NCBI GenBank assembly: GCA_030062745.1
Contig: CP099852.1
Location: 18,471,949 to 18,535,948 of the forward strand
Reading direction: 5' to 3'
Origin: Capitulum mitella
Taxonomy: Eukaryota > Arthropoda > Thecostraca > Pollicipedomorpha > Pollicipedidae
DNA: 64,000 nt
Shown: positions 13,401-28,400 of the stretch, in pieces
Numbering within the stretch: the first letter of the stretch is position 1
How the letters are laid out: each line of letters begins with the position of its first letter
Position numbers and translations under genes: made by a program
Notes under the pieces: generated by a model
What the model was told of the DNA's origin: nothing
Databases searched by the model: none
What the model saw: only the letters and a program-made list of their open reading frames with translations

Positions 13401-16400
13401 GAGCACACGAAAACGGAACCCCACGCAACACCGAACACCCGCCCAAATCTCGCCGTCAACACGGAGGCCTCCTCTGCCCGCACCTGTTGATCACCCCGCA
13501 CGGCGACGCGATGAATCCGTCGTTCCAACGTGCGGCGCGCGCATTGCTGCACGGCACCGCAGATTACAACCGGCACGCGTTCCCGACCGCCGCTTTCCAC
13601 GATAACGGACAACAGTCGCAGCGCCCTGTTTACACTTTCCAGCGCGGCGCGAAACTGGCCCGTGCCGGCCGACCGGCGGCCGTCGCCACCGGGGGGCGGG
13701 GGCCGGGAGGGAGGGGAACACGTGATTTCCTCCAGCAGTGGCCGCAGCGGGCTGGGACTTTGGTCGACGTCGTAACCTCGATTAGCATGCAGAAGGACGG
13801 GTTTCCCGTTTCAAGGAAAGAGGCTCTCTTAGGCCGAGATGAGCGGGATTGTGTGAGGGTTGAATATGGTGGCGCGTGCACGCAAGGTCGGTAGAAGACG
13901 CCAGCGTCGGGTGTAATCGCAGCTGGAGATTCTCGAAAATTATTGGAGAGTCTGCATAGGATCTAATTCCGTTTCTTGCAAGTCCTTCCACAGACCTGGT
14001 ATTACAACGTTTAGAAGAACCCACTTACTCGCCGGCGCACACTGCGATAAAGCACACAAAACGCGTGAACACGCGCGTGAGACGCGCACAACAAAAGCCC
14101 GCGCAACACTACTCAGGACTTCAGTGCTGCAGTTTTCAAAATAGCCTTTGACTCCTGGCCCCTTCGAAATCCGGACGCTCTGCCGCCAGTGCACACCTGC
14201 CGACCATTGTCATATCTGCAACCGCTATTGGCAACTGACGGGACGCTCAAAATCAACCGCAGGTAGTCTAACTGATTAATCACTCGCCGGCAAAGACGGC
14301 CACCAGCCAGCATAGCCCGCACACCCTGCGACCCACCGGCCTGAGTTCCCGAGAAGACAGCACAGCGGGGTCGCTCAAAGAGCCGGAACGGGTCGCACAC
14401 CCCACCCGCCCCGGAGAGGAAGGTCGGGGAGCCCTGCCGGCGCCGTACGCCGGCCACAGTACAGCGCCGACGCGCCGTACTGTCGCGTGCGGTCACGCCT
14501 CTCCCGACGCGGTCACTCGCCTGGGAAGCCCACAGTGCGTCCGCGGCGGCGCCGGGGGACGCTTATCTTAACGTCTTAGGAAATACTCGCCCCATGTTTG
14601 TCGACTGGATGCTGGACATCGTTGGTGGCGTTTTCCGCCCGGGAAGTTGCGTCATCCCTCGAGTTCTGACACGAGACTTTTGCGAAATTTTGATTGGATG
14701 TAAGGCTCCTCTTACGAACTCTTTGTGACGACGGTATAAACAGCTTTCGAAAAGCCTCAGGAACTCCCCAAACGTTGGTGACGTTTTTCAGGCTGTTAAG
14801 TGGGGTCGTCCCTCGGGTTCTGATCCAAGGCCTCCAAAAAGTTTTGATGGGATGTAAGTGTCCTGCTGCGTAACCTTTGTGACGATGGTTTCAACAATTC
14901 TCGAGGAATTATTCTCGTCGAAGGAACTCCCCAGATACGGGAAAAGGTCAGAAAATTATTGCCATCAAAGATTTCTTCTTTGCGCTAGGAGCCTGTGCTT
15001 CTCGTGAACCGAATTTGTGCCTTGTCGCTGAAAATGCAGAAGTAAACGAAATGCCATCGAGTAAAAACTTCCAACGACTGCGAAACTACGAGTGCTTTTA
15101 GTGACCTAACGTGCGTCGGTCAAAACCAGGAGACGAAACTAGATCTCTTTACAGGCGTTCACGTTTTTGGTGGAATGGAAAGCAATATAAACGGCGAAAA
15201 TCATGTTTTTATGATCAGATGCGACACGCCCACATTGGTAGTTCCATTCTCAGACGTATCTGAACATAACAAATCAAGCGAGGTCTATGGAAAAGCGATC
15301 TCCAAAGCGTCTGAATCAAAAACCGTTAACGGTACCGTTAACGTTTTTTTTTTAGGTTAGCAAAAACCGCCCGGTAGCTCAGTTGGCAGCGTGCTCGTCT
15401 CTCCGACCTGGCGATACGGGTTCGAGTCGCCTCGGCGCTCGATATTCGGCCCGCGGGTCAGCTGGCGATTGGCCAACATATGGTAACGCCGACTGCCACA
15501 CGTTCGTGTCACACCCTCGGCGGCACTTCAAGCTTTCGCCATAAAACCAGCCGTTACCTGGAATTGTTTGATGAGGTGCAGGGGCGGGTTCTATGCAATA
15601 ATCTTTGTTTGGCACGAGCTCCGATTTCTAACATCACCATATCACGTCACTCCGGCCGAATTTATAAAAAGGCCACGTTTGGGCGGGGTTCCATAGTTTT
15701 TGGGCCGCCAGAAGATTCTGAAAAGTACTCTAACCCTTCCAACGGCATAGACAATGCGCACTCCATTCACTGAGTGCAATGATAACAAGCGTTTGATGGT
15801 ATGAACTACAACTGTCTCCGCCCTTTGGTGGTCTGAGCTCTGCCGTTTGGTGGTCTGAGCCCGGTCTGTATGTGTCGTTTGTGGTCTGAACTCGGTCTGT
15901 GTCTGCCGTATGATGGTCTGAGCTCGGTCTGTATATGCCGTTTGGTGGTCTGAGCTCGGTCTGTATCTGGCGTTTGGTGGTCTGAGTCCCGACTGTCTCT
16001 GCTGTTCAGTTTCCTTCCCGGTCCCCAGAAAGGTCTGCCCGGAAATTCTCGCAACATAAAATGTCGTGATGAAACCGTCATCTCTTAATGATAGTTACTC
16101 GATAGCGTATTGATTGTTAAGCACCGCCGGGAGAGCGGAGTCTTTTTGATACGACAAAACCCATTCCGTCTAGGCATTCATCTGCCATAGCTTCCGTCCC
16201 TGCAGCCGGGTAAATAATCCGCTCCAAATAAAATACGTATTTTCTACCCGATTCCGCCAGCAAAGGCAGTTTTAACAGACGCTGAAATAAATCTCCTGCA
16301 CTAAAATAACGCCACGCTTATTAACTCCGCAATCCGCAGGTACTTTGCAATCGACAGCAAAAACAACGACGTATGAGAACACGGGCATCACACCCACGGA

Positions 16401-19400
16401 CCCGCCACCAGCCGGCGCGTCGTCAGCTGTTGCTTCCGCCTCAGACTTCAACAGCAGATCCTGACACCGGCTCATCCAATCACCGCGTTTGATTGGCCGA
16501 CGCGCGAGGCGTGACGTCACCCTTCGACCGACAGCTGGCTCTGTGATCTCGATAACCTTGACCTTCGCCAATTATGCAGGGCGCAGACCGCGGAGCGTTG
16601 CGCGCGAGGGCGGCGCGCTTCTGTGACGCAGGTACTTACACCGCTCGCTATCGCGTGCCCCGTGGATGTAGCAGCGGCGGATTTACAATTCATCGGAGGC
16701 CGCCGGCATTGTTATTGATAAAATGCAGCCTGCCGAGGCGGCGCAACCCTTTCGCGATGTTGAGGAGAGCTCTACACGTCATCAATCGACGTGAAGTACC
16801 ACCCGATGAATTATGGAATGCGGTGCATCTATTTTGCATTCATCCCGAATGATTTATGGCGGTAAAAAAGTCGAGTGTGTTTTGCCTCGCTGAGGTGTCT
16901 GGACCAGTTCAGCCTGGATGGGCGTTGGTTAAAACGGACCCCGTCGAAGGGAAACGGTGCTTGGTTTTCCAGTTTATGCGATCCCAGGGAGCACTTCCAT
17001 TCAAACCGATATACCTGTTACGATGAAACGGCATACTAATGATTGCCTGACATGGGTGTTCCACGACATGTATAGCTGCATGTAGCATCCTTTACCTGCA
17101 ACTCCTATAACTGCGTCCTTCGGCTGCATGCACGTTTTCGGAATGCATGGGCCGAAACGCTTACACAGAAGCATTTACAAGACGCCGTTGACCTGCGAAA
17201 CTCTCATGGTTATAACTGAAGGATCCCCGTTGACTTCTAAAAATGGTGGTAAAACGGAAATCCCTTAACTTTCCGAGGGGAATATGCCAACAGCAAGCCA
17301 AGTTTATGCAAATTAATGTGACACGTGGCAGTGTTTTTCAGCCTAATCTCTTCATTACATATGCCGCGTTAATAATGCCGATATCGGGATGGGATTTCTG
17401 TTTTCTTGTTTATACTGCCACTGGCAAACATATGACATGGTCCGCTGGTGGCACACATTGGAGCGGAGCTAACGTAAAGGTAGCTCGCTGGTGCAAATTT
17501 CCTCGAACAAATCTATGTTGGGTAAATGTTTGTCTTTAGCTGGAGTGTTTGTCTAATGTTGTAGACGGAGACAAAATGGATGGATCAAAGTTCCGAAGTA
17601 GAAAGTCTATATAAGTAGCCCTCATCAAGCCCGAATTCGACTCGCACTCGGTGAGATGAGAGACAAGGAACAAATATAATTTCATGGAAAGGAAACGAGT
17701 TTTTGTACCTCCTGCATTATGCAAAATTTCCATGAATTCGGCGACGGCTGATGTAGGAGGATGCTGGTTGACGCCAATATTTCATGAATAGGAGCGAAGC
17801 CCAAACAGTGAACTAAGTGTGACCGGAAGAGCAATATCTCTAAAAAAGTAAATTGCTGCTTAATTTAATAGTGGTTCTGAGAAACTAAATCGGTGATATG
17901 ACCAGATTAGAACAGAACAATAGGTTAGCGAGAAGTGCTCTACCGTGCCGTACCTGAGCTGCAAAAAAATCTGTCACGCTTTGCATATCTGCACCTGTGA
18001 GTATTTTGCCGTCGCTTTCTCAATGCCTGCCACTGGTAGGACACCTGTGCGGGAAGACTGCCTGCGCGTGATCCGCACACGTGCGCGCGCGGTGCGCTGT
18101 GGCGTGCGCGCGTTGGGCTCACTTGTAGAGGTCCTTGGTGGCCATGTAGAGCTCAAAGGTGGCCGTGCCCATGGTGAGCGACATGGCGTCGGGTGTGGTG
18201 TTCAGCTGAATGTCCGAGCTCTGCAGCTCGCTGCAGAGTCGGCCCACCGTCTCGCTGATGTCGGCAGACACCTGGGGAGCGCGGGAGAGGCTGCTCACCG
18301 AGGCATCGGCAGAGACGTCAGCTCACTGAGACAGTGACTCGCTGAGACGGCGACTCACTGGGATAACGGCTCGCCGAGACCTCAGGTCACTGATATGACG
18401 GGTCACCGGAACAATAGGTCGCAGATGCACTTGCCACTCACTCGCCAAGGCTTTAGCTCACAGAGACATTGACTCGCCGAGAGGTCGGCCCACGGAGACA
18501 CCGACTCGCCGACATATCGGCTCACAGAGAGGTCGACTCACCGAGACAAGGCTCACCAAGACATCGGCCCACCGGGACAACGATTCATAGAACTACCGGC
18601 GAGCTCAAGACATCACATCAAGGCATCTGTCCATCGGGACGTCGGCCCGCCGGTGGATTTGGTTATGTAACAAGACAATGGTTCCGGCGAGACACCTGCT
18701 AACGTGACATCTGCCCGCCAACATTGAAAGCGCTGTTGTTGGCACGTACACATAATGCACAGCGTCCACCTGCTGCCCATTCCGCCTCGAGCGGATAAAG
18801 GGTGCAGTCTCGGCGCTGATTAATCCTGTCCCTCAACAGAGCTCTCCCGCGAACAAACAAGACGAGGTTCGAAACAACGCGCCAGGTGCCACCGAAAGAC
18901 AAACAGGCCGGCGTTGCGCCAGACGGTTGATGCCGGCCACACGACATCGGGGTTCCGCCCCGTGCTCGGAAAGGCACACCAGGGGGTTTAAAGCACTGCT
19001 CCTTCTGATGCCAGCACTGGGTCTGGTCGAGGAGAGGCCTCTGGATTTTGCAGGCGGCTTGGTCTTAAGGGCTACAGCTCACAGGCGTACCTCTTTCAAC
19101 AGGGCAAAAATGCACACGCTCATCAGCCCAAAGGCATCGACACGACCACACAAGGACAGAGTCTGTAGCCCATCCGCACGGACCGCGTGATTCTTCATTT
19201 CCCGACGGGGAGCGGTCAGGCGAAAACTTTGGAGTTGGAGAAAAACTTTGGAGAAAAAAACTCCGTCCCTTTGGAGGGACGGAGGAGCAATACACCCCTC
19301 ATGCAGATCATGCAGCGCTGTCAGCGAACAACGTCGGTTTGTGGAATATGCAGGCATCCTTTGAGGGCCGCGGTAAGAAGTTGACTTTGATAATGAAAAA

Positions 19401-22400
19401 CATCAAGCTGATCGCTGAACAGATATGTCAAGACGCACGGTGAAAACTTGAAACCGTGGGTTTACAAACCGCGATTCTTTAACCGCGGTGGTTTCCTCTG
19501 ATTTCAAAATATGTAATGAAGATACGTTTTAAGCCCTCTAAGCTGAAACTTAACGACCAAAGAAAGAGAACCAAATGATCGGAGAAAGAAAAACAATTCC
19601 ATCATCCCCCAACCGTTTCACCTTTTTGTCACGGCTCACGTTGCCATGCTATCAGTCTATGTGTCGGCACTACCTCGGCGAGTAATGGTTCATGCTTCTG
19701 CGACCCTTGCGTGACTAACACGAACTCGTCGCAGTCTTCTTTGAAGCGTGCTGTCTTTTCAGCGAACAAACCGAGCGTAGAGGACCTCTGCCTACCTCGT
19801 GCTATAAGTCTATACCTCGAGACCATGCTGTGAAAGAGTATGGAGAAATTAGGGCTGATCTATCAAGAGAGCATTGCCTCTTTTCGGTCCACCGATGGTC
19901 TGGTCGGCATTTTGTTCAGCACATCACAACATCACTAACCCTCTACTTACCGCTTAGTTAACATAAGTTGCAACATTCTCCTGGTCTTCTGACACAACTT
20001 CCGAAAGACAAAAGCTAGCGAGCAAGGGGACAAATCTGGTTCCAGCGATTCACGATTGCACGTCCCCGAACCAAATGACCACTTTCCAGCTTCCCTTGAC
20101 TGAGACAGGCAAGACATGCAAAAGGCCAATCAGGACATTCCCTCATTTGACCTCATTACCTGGCTTTCCATCGGGTAATTTCCGGCATATGTATCAACCT
20201 CTGTGGCAAGACGATGTAAACTGGTACTACGTTTTGCTGATTTCCATCATCATCAAATTCAGTTTTGCCGCGTTGTTATTCTATTTTGGAACCTTAATCA
20301 GTCTAGGTCACTAAACCAAATTCAAGAGGACATAATTGGAATTAAGGCGAAGAGTAAAGTATTGAAATCGAAGGCTGACCATGTATCTCTTGTGAATGAC
20401 AGAACTTTTAAAGCATCAAGAAGACATGAGCTTTCATGCGTGCACGGGTAAAGGAGAATTTTCAATTAGCCTTGCTGTATCACCGAAGCCAAAATCAAAC
20501 GCCATTTAATGCAACGCTGGAACCATGCAGGCTCAAGTTCGATGGTTCGCTACTAAATTCACATCCTCCTCCCGTCACAGCATGCAAGATTCCGATGCAT
20601 TCCCACTTCACCTTCAAATCCATGCAGCAATAAATGCGAAGCTAATGCGAACACACACTCGCAGTGCTTAGAGATTAGCATGCCATCACCGACCTCTAAA
20701 TCTACAAGTGATTTGGAAACGTCCTCCGACACCTAGAACATATGACAGCGCGTGACCCTCAATGACCGGGAGACGTTCACAGACGACGTTTCCAGTGAGG
20801 TCAAGACAGTGAAGGCCACATTGACCCAGTGCGAACAAACATCATCAGATTGGGGAAACAACAACCATAGACATACGGTATTAAATGCCAGTGCGGGATG
20901 TTTGAATGGGATTTTAGTTATCTGTTTAAACACAGCTTGTCTACAGAGTTATCAGTGTATGAGGCAAGGCCAGTGAACTAATAACCAAATCACACGCCAC
21001 GCCATGCGCGGGCTTTGCGCCAGCCACATTTCCAGCATGGCTGGAAATCCATGGGGTTAGGGTTTGGAGAAGTCTATACCACTCACTTTTAAGAGACTAT
21101 GACGTTAGATTAATAACAATATCTGGGAAGAAACGGTTTCAAATCCTACTCCAAACCTCCGCTCCCTGTAATTTTGGGGAATCTCCAGCCATGATTTCTA
21201 GTGCAAAGAGACCATTCGTTTTATACAGCCAGCGCGAACGACGAAGCAAAATAGTTTCCCGTTCTTCTGTGGCAGCTAATTTTTCTATCATTGACCTAAA
21301 GGCTGTTTGCTATGTGCCAATCATCTGAAACATTTTTTCTTGCCGGCAGGCGTTGGCTGCCCCCAAAAGGCCCTACGAGGGAGGACGTCAGGACCGAAAA
21401 CTACCCCAAGGCTGGAAACAGCACCAATGACTGGGAGAAGGGAACGGAACAGGCAGCGGAGCTGAACGGGCATTTTTTCCATCCAGCTCACGCCGAGCAT
21501 GATTTTAGGCTCCACGAGGATTTTCGCTTCAAATCAACATCTTATGGCTGACTTCGATGACTGATGATTGCGGGTGGATTGAATGATTAGATTCGTCACA
21601 CACGGACTGGAGAATGAGCCGCTGCGGATGTCTTGCAGTGATGAGACACTTCTGTCAGGCACACAGTACCGTAAAATAAGTCCGTCGCGACATTAAGTTT
21701 CACGTTCGCTTAATTCGCAGCTACCATGTCAAAATATAATCTGGTGGGACGCAAACGAAACGTATACATCCATCACAGACTGCTAACTGGATTGGCTTCC
21801 GGCCAGTATACAGCTGCTCGCTTCGGGTATGCAGTAGCATACAGCTGCAAATGATCTCGCCGATGCCATCTACCCGACGCCAAACAGGAGAGTGGGAAGT
21901 CCAGACATCTCCGGAGCTGACGCAAAAAGCCCCCATTGCTGCGGACAGCTTACAAAGCTGTTCTGCCGCGAGCTTACGACGGCAGACGGCTTCATAAAAT
22001 CGGCGTCTCCGCGACTCTAACAAGCGTTTCGGGGAGACAGGTGCCGTCGAAGACCGCTAAATTGCCTGCCATCTTCCTAACAATCGGTCCTGTTGCGCTC
22101 CGACCGGACGCATTGATCACGGCCGTCTGGCCGACGTTCGGCGGCCTAGTCGAAGGCCTGAAGACGGCCGCGTCGGCGTCGTCGCCGTCGAACGTAAGAG
22201 ACTGTTCGCTGCGTGTCTGCCGGCCGCCGGGCTGGTGTGGTGGGATTTGGAACCAATTGTCATGCACTGATACTCTGCGCCATATTATGAAGAATATGGA
22301 CTACTCCAAAGAGAAAATGCAGTTGAATTAAAAAAAATGTAAATTTCTAAGACGAACAATTATTGAGGAAACGGAAATAATTCCGCATGTGAATAGCTAA

Positions 22401-25400
22401 CAACCACCTTGCGACTGCACAACAAAGACATATACCCGAACAAAGACCAGGAAAAGTGTATTTTGTGTTGGAATTGTCAAAACTAGTATTTGCGCAAGGC
22501 ACTGAAAACGCGGCAGATTTCGTCCATTGGTTTGCACAAATGAAATTATTTTGGTGACAAACATTTTGCGGGATACCGAAAATCCAGCCCAGTTGTATCA
22601 GTCAGGAGACGTAAGTAAAAGATCACGAGTAATATGCAACCCCGCCTAACAGAGAACAACACAGTTCTGGTTAAGTCGAACTGAATGACTAATTGAATTC
22701 GAACGATCAGTTCATATCTAGATCGGGTTTGTATAGGCTTAGATCAGGCCATACTCGAAGACGTATATCGATGCTTTTATGCAAAAAACAAAGAACATCG
22801 ACATGGATACAGGCAAGCAGTCAGGACTTCCCTGGAGGAGGATGTCAAATTCTGTCACATGCGAGTGGCATGTGATAAAATTTATAAGAAAAAACAGCAA
22901 TTTTACGTAGTTGACGTGATATTTAACGTACAGGAAAAGCATATGATGTTTGCTTTTGGATCATTATGTTATCACTATTCCGTATCCCTGCGAAATCGCT
23001 AAATATCTAGTGCAAACCGCTGGGCTTAGGGGGAAGGTGGCAAGGTCAGCATGGCCCCTCGGCTACGTGCCTGCATGGGTAACAGGTTTCGACAATATAC
23101 GCTAACGGAACGCTGGTCTGAGACATGCATCATTATCCATACGATGAAGCGCATTTTTTATTTAGTCAGTGTTTGAAATGACTGAGAAGTGCCTGCATTC
23201 ATGCATGGGTAAACTCGCAAAGAAATCGCCGATGAACCCTCAGGTTCACTGTACACAGTGCTGTTCGGGCGCCTTCGTGGAGCGAAAAACGAACATCAAG
23301 GACGTCAGTGGGGACAGAAACGCTGATGACGGCGGGGAAGGAAACAACACACCGATCAACAGGTGATAACAGCAGGGTCATGGGACTACGAATTCGACGA
23401 CGAGAGCCGCCGGCACGTACCAGTTTCTCCAGCTGTTTGTAGATCGTGGCGAAATACGGCACGCCCACGGACCTAGAAGGCGCACCCCTCATTAGGACCG
23501 GAGGTGAGAACAAACTCCCACCCCCGCAGCGCCGGCTGGGCTTCAGAACGGCCCCTCACGTCGTCGCGCACCGGCGTTGTGGTTATTCTTCCCGTGAGCG
23601 TTTCCTCCCCCGAGCAAAGGCCGTGATGTTAGTTGCACGCTCAGCATCCAGAACGGAAAGAGCCATCTCTCTCCCCCTCTCTCTCTCTCTCTCTCCGAAA
23701 CGCGAAGCTAGACCGCGAGTTGGACCAGTTGGTTTGCCTCCGGCGACGCTGCCCAGCGGCCCGCAGCCGGCGCCCACTCACTGCATGAAGAGCTGGTTGT
23801 GGTGGTTGTAGCCGTGGAAGCAATGGCAGCTGACCTCGTTGACCAGCTTGATAAGCGCCTGCAGCACGGCCGAGTCCTCCCCGGTCGGGTCGAGCTGCAG
23901 CTGCGTCCGCAGCCGGCTGTACCTGCGACGGCGCCAGCCGAAGGTCAGAGGTCGCGCCCCGGGGGCACAAAGGTCAGCCGTGAAACGTCGGTCCGCGACG
24001 GACCACTTCGGACACGATTTCGGCGACGCGGTGGAGGGGAAAATCGCCGCTGGATGCTATTTGGACGAGTCTGGTAGGCCGTTGAGCTTTCCGTCTTGAG
24101 GACGGCCACGTTGCGATGCCAGGCATCAAATGTCTACTGAGGAGATGGAAACAATGGCAGTCACACGGATGCGGCGACAAACACCCATATTTTAGCAGCG
24201 TTTGAAGAGCTGGGTATTTCAGAGTAAATGAAATAGCATACAGTGCCTTTAACTGACACCAAATGTTTGGACATGTGCCATCCGCAAAGGCGAAATTTTT
24301 ACGAACGTATTTTGGACTCAGTTTTGGCAGGCTGCGTAGGGGTTGCTACGACTGAGAGCACCAACACTGAACAAGTTTCATGCGCTACTTAGATTTATCC
24401 AACGTTGCAACTGATTGCCCCGAAGTTTGAAAGTTTACAGCCACGAAGTCACGCTGCGGGTACTGTTGTGGAATTCGATATTACTGAAATGCGTGGAGTG
24501 GAAAATAGTTTGAGACGAACTTTGACATGTATCTGCGATCCCTAGCCACAGTTGCTTTCTCCTGAAAACGATCTCATGAACTTTGGGGAATTATGCTCAC
24601 GAGATCATTTTAGAAGTAAGCTTTTCAAACGAACGAGGCTCAAAGTTCGTCCATTAGTTAATTCACACAGAGTGGTGAACGGTGAGAAATATGGTGGCAG
24701 TGTATAGAACAAAACATACGCAGATGACAGTTGTCAAGGCTCGTTACTAAATGACGTGGGTCATTGCCATCAGGCCCATCCTCAGCATGTGCCAAACTTG
24801 CGGTTCCTGGCGACTGTGATTTCAGAACCACTATCAAACTCAATCAGGGAAACGATCGTGCGAGGGCAGCAAACAGCCGAGCACCGATCTCTCAAATTAC
24901 TGCCGCACCGATCGGTATCCGAAACAGGACACCATCAAGGTTCGATCTCCTGCACAGATGGTACGATTATCATCGCGCTGGCCTGCAGCTGCTCCATCAA
25001 AACGTAACCCTCGCTCGTTTCTCATTTGCCATTTGACTCCTGTTTCCGAGAACACTATGCCATCCTGCGCTTTGGGAATAGCTGGGCGCTGGGGCACCTA
25101 CCCGAGATAGCCCTCCTAAAAATGGAACGGAAGCCTCGTGCCGTTCGAGCGGATATTGCTCCGCAGTTGGTGAAGATCATGGCGGGTTTTCATGGGGATC
25201 AGAGAGACACAACGACAACGAATTCCGATCAAAAACCAGCAACGCAAGGCTCCTGGCAATATTTTTGTTGTCTGCATTCATTAGACTGGTATGTATGAAC
25301 GTCATGCACGGCTTGGCAGGACTATTACGGTAGGACTTCGCACCACACTGAAACAGAAAACGGCGCTAGCTGCGATGGACAGTCTGTTCACAGATATAAA

Positions 25401-28400
25401 TTTGTCATTATTTAATTCTTCCGTACAATGTTTGCCTCAACTCTCTCTCTCTCCTTCCCAGCTGTCCAAAAGAAACAAAAACCTTCTTCCTAAAGGCTGC
25501 CCATCAGTAGAGGCCGATTCCGTGCTGCTGATTAGTTCGTTAATTGGCTAGAGCTTCTTCGACCAGTTCTTGAAGTCTAGAGTTTTATGGGATGAAAGGG
25601 AGCAGTCTGAGTGGCCAGCTCGAATGGTTTGTGCCGGGAAGACGGGGGTTTTGTGAGAACGCGGACCGGGTCCGAAAACAGGACGTCGGGCTCGCCGCCG
25701 AGCAGCCACTGCTGTGGCGCTGCAGCAGAACTCACCACTCGGCGCAGCCCTTCTTCACCGTCTGGCTGATCTCGCTGCGGATCTCGCGCTGGAACGGCAG
25801 CACGCGCCGGAAGATCTCCATGCCCGACATGGCCGACAGGAACCTGTCGGCCGGGGGGCGACATGTCGGCGTTGGGGCGAACGCCCGCGGATGGCGCTTC
25901 GCGCGCGGAGGCTGTCGGAAGTCGTTGTTTTGTTCCGGCTGGCCAGGTTACCCTGGTGCCCACACGCACACAGATGTGAGCGTGATTGAATATGAGGAGA
26001 CACGACCGGGCCGCTTAGTAACAATTCCTTGAATAGCACTGCGAGCAGTGGTTTACCGTCACTTCGTCTTGCCACAGTGTCTTTTATTTCTGATAAAAAA
26101 CAATAGAATTCGCTTACGAACAGCACATATTTTCTTGACTTTTACTTATAAAAGTACAGCAGCATGCAAAAATAAAGCATCATCGTTCTCCCCTGAGCGT
26201 CGGGCAATGATGTCGGAAAAAGTATTCCGTCTGACGTCGCCACATAGTGATATTGGTCAATTGCAAGGCGATATTGGTGTAAGGTGATACTGTTGTCAAA
26301 GAGGAATCTAAGCGAAGGGGTAAATGATTCCCACTTCGCAAAAAAACATCGACCTACATATCAAGCATAATAAACAACGCATACACAAGCTGCAAGCTTC
26401 AAGGATCTGTGATGAGATAACATTAAGGGACTGGGATTCGGGCTGACCTTTGGAAAAGCCCATGTTTTCCTGGTCAGAAGGATGCTGAAAGCAAGTGTTT
26501 CCCCGATTTTGAAGGCAAGCCAAGTGAAATAAAATGTAACCTCGTTACAGGTCCATGAAAAATAACTACAATGTCATGTCGAGACGTTATATTAATCGCT
26601 TCGTATGGCACTGTGTGGTATTATAACCCAACTGGACGCACAGTTTCCAACTATTCTTTGAAGTAAAGTTGGCATTAATATCCGAAAACGACCCAGAAAC
26701 ACGGGACGAAATCGCCATCCCGCCGGGAGGACAAACATTAAATCAAACGGGTCTCAAACTGCCACAGCATCTCGTCATTTTTGGAGCGTCCCTCATGGCC
26801 CACCCACTTGATTACCGACGGCTGCTCAGGAACTGAAGATACGCTCAGAGTCGAGAACAAAACACATCGGTTCAGCTTGCCGTGGGGAACGGAAATTCCA
26901 CGGCGCCGGAAGGATATTTTGAGCTTCCGATGGACGCCCGTCTGAAATAATTTAAGCACGAATGGCCACGCCCATTTCGGAACCAGAGTCCGCGGGAATC
27001 ACTGCCTCAGCATGCGCAGCAAGCTGGCGTCGATCATTTGGGTGCGGGGGTGGCGGACGCGGGCACTGTAACCGGCTTTTTCAGTCGCAACGGCCCAGTT
27101 TTCGACACCATTCTAGGCCAGAGACGGCAAAATTGGCTTTGTCAGTGTGTCTGGACAGAAAAGTCGGAGGAAACCGAGCAGCATCACGCGAAAAAAACAA
27201 GCCTATCGCGTTGCTCATTCTTAGCTCTTCCCTGAGAATGACACTGATAATGGGGTTCTGGAGGAGGTGCTTCCACATTAGGCTTTCGTGCCACGCCCTA
27301 TGATGAAGATGATTAAACCCCGTATCTTATTTCACAACACGCGCCTGTAATCTCTCAAAGTGACTCCCAAATCCACTTTTGAATTGTCTGGATACTCGAG
27401 ACTAATGAGGCAACAACACGATCGATGAATGTCAGGGACGGCATCCTCATCATCTTCACTGAAGTGCGATAACTTTCGGCAACGGCCAACATTTCTGCTA
27501 AATGGAGGTGGAGCACAGCACGAGTGATATCGCTGCTTTTCGCTGATCGAGAAGCGTAGCGCCACTTCATGCACACAAATAAGAGGGCCTAAAAGAGATG
27601 ATAATTATCCGTTCCAAGTTGGATACCAGCAACATGAGCTCTGAAACAAAAGTTCAGATACATGTGATTTAAATCGTGCTCAAAAACTGGGTGTTTACAA
27701 AGTTTACAAAGTCCCAGATATCCTGTGAAGCTGTTTCTTCGCGATTACTTTGGGTAAAAGTTCGAACCACTTAGTGCCGTGTCTGGCATATGGGAACAAA
27801 GCAAAGTGCGGCGAAATTGAAGCAGCGAGAGCTGTCGGAATGGACGACTGTCTGTTCCTTGGAGATACGCGAAAGAAATACGGAGTGCACTATGCAGCAG
27901 AACGTGCCGGCCCCCCCGGGAGGGGGGGGATTCTGCGTTCTCAGTAAACACTTAATGTTGCATTGCCTTGAGCGAAAGGCAAGCCATACCATTACAACCG
28001 GTAGGACAATTTATAGCGGCGTAAAGTCTTAGCATAAATCTTTAGTCATAAAGTCATAAGCATAAAGTCGACGAGCGAGTCTTGCTTCGCTGCTGCTGCA
28101 TGATTATTTTTGTTCATGCATTTCGCACTACAAACTGTCGAGTTTCGCAGTATTCTGCGTCCTCAGAATTTCAGGTTTAAACAAACAACATGTCCGTGAC
28201 ATTGAACGCCGCCATTGCTGAGCGGTTGAAAAAGGCCCGAAGAAAAATAGGCCGAAGAACGAAAACAATACTCTCGGAATGGTTTTGTGGCAGAAAGAGC
28301 TAGCACACTAACGTGATGAAAATGTAAATACATAACATTTGACGAATTAGCTATCGCAATGTGAAAATTTTACGATTCGATGCTTAGTGGTTGCAAAGTT

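Larger units (their letters stand above)
8196..18122. other. 9.9 kb intron between exons 14 and 15
   Basis: The flanking exons join in phase (TAC AA|G), so no coding exon is required here. It holds a MITE (9195-9350), a 165-bp tandem duplication (14605-14937), a tRNA-like SINE head (15368-15442) and a 32-bp array (15815-15998). Stretches at 11330-11800 and 12300-12500 contain AGGTCA/TGACCT-rich sequence resembling the interior of the piggyBac-like elements, but no boundaries could be set. The rest shows nothing. Confidence 0.6.

Noticed and set aside
15368-15442. Functional tRNA gene
   Set aside because: A and B boxes are present, but the anticodon and acceptor stems do not pair; better as a SINE head.
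23583-23970. Arg/Glu-repeat proteins around the CT tract
   Set aside because: Frames run through the CT microsatellite and exon 12 in the wrong frame.
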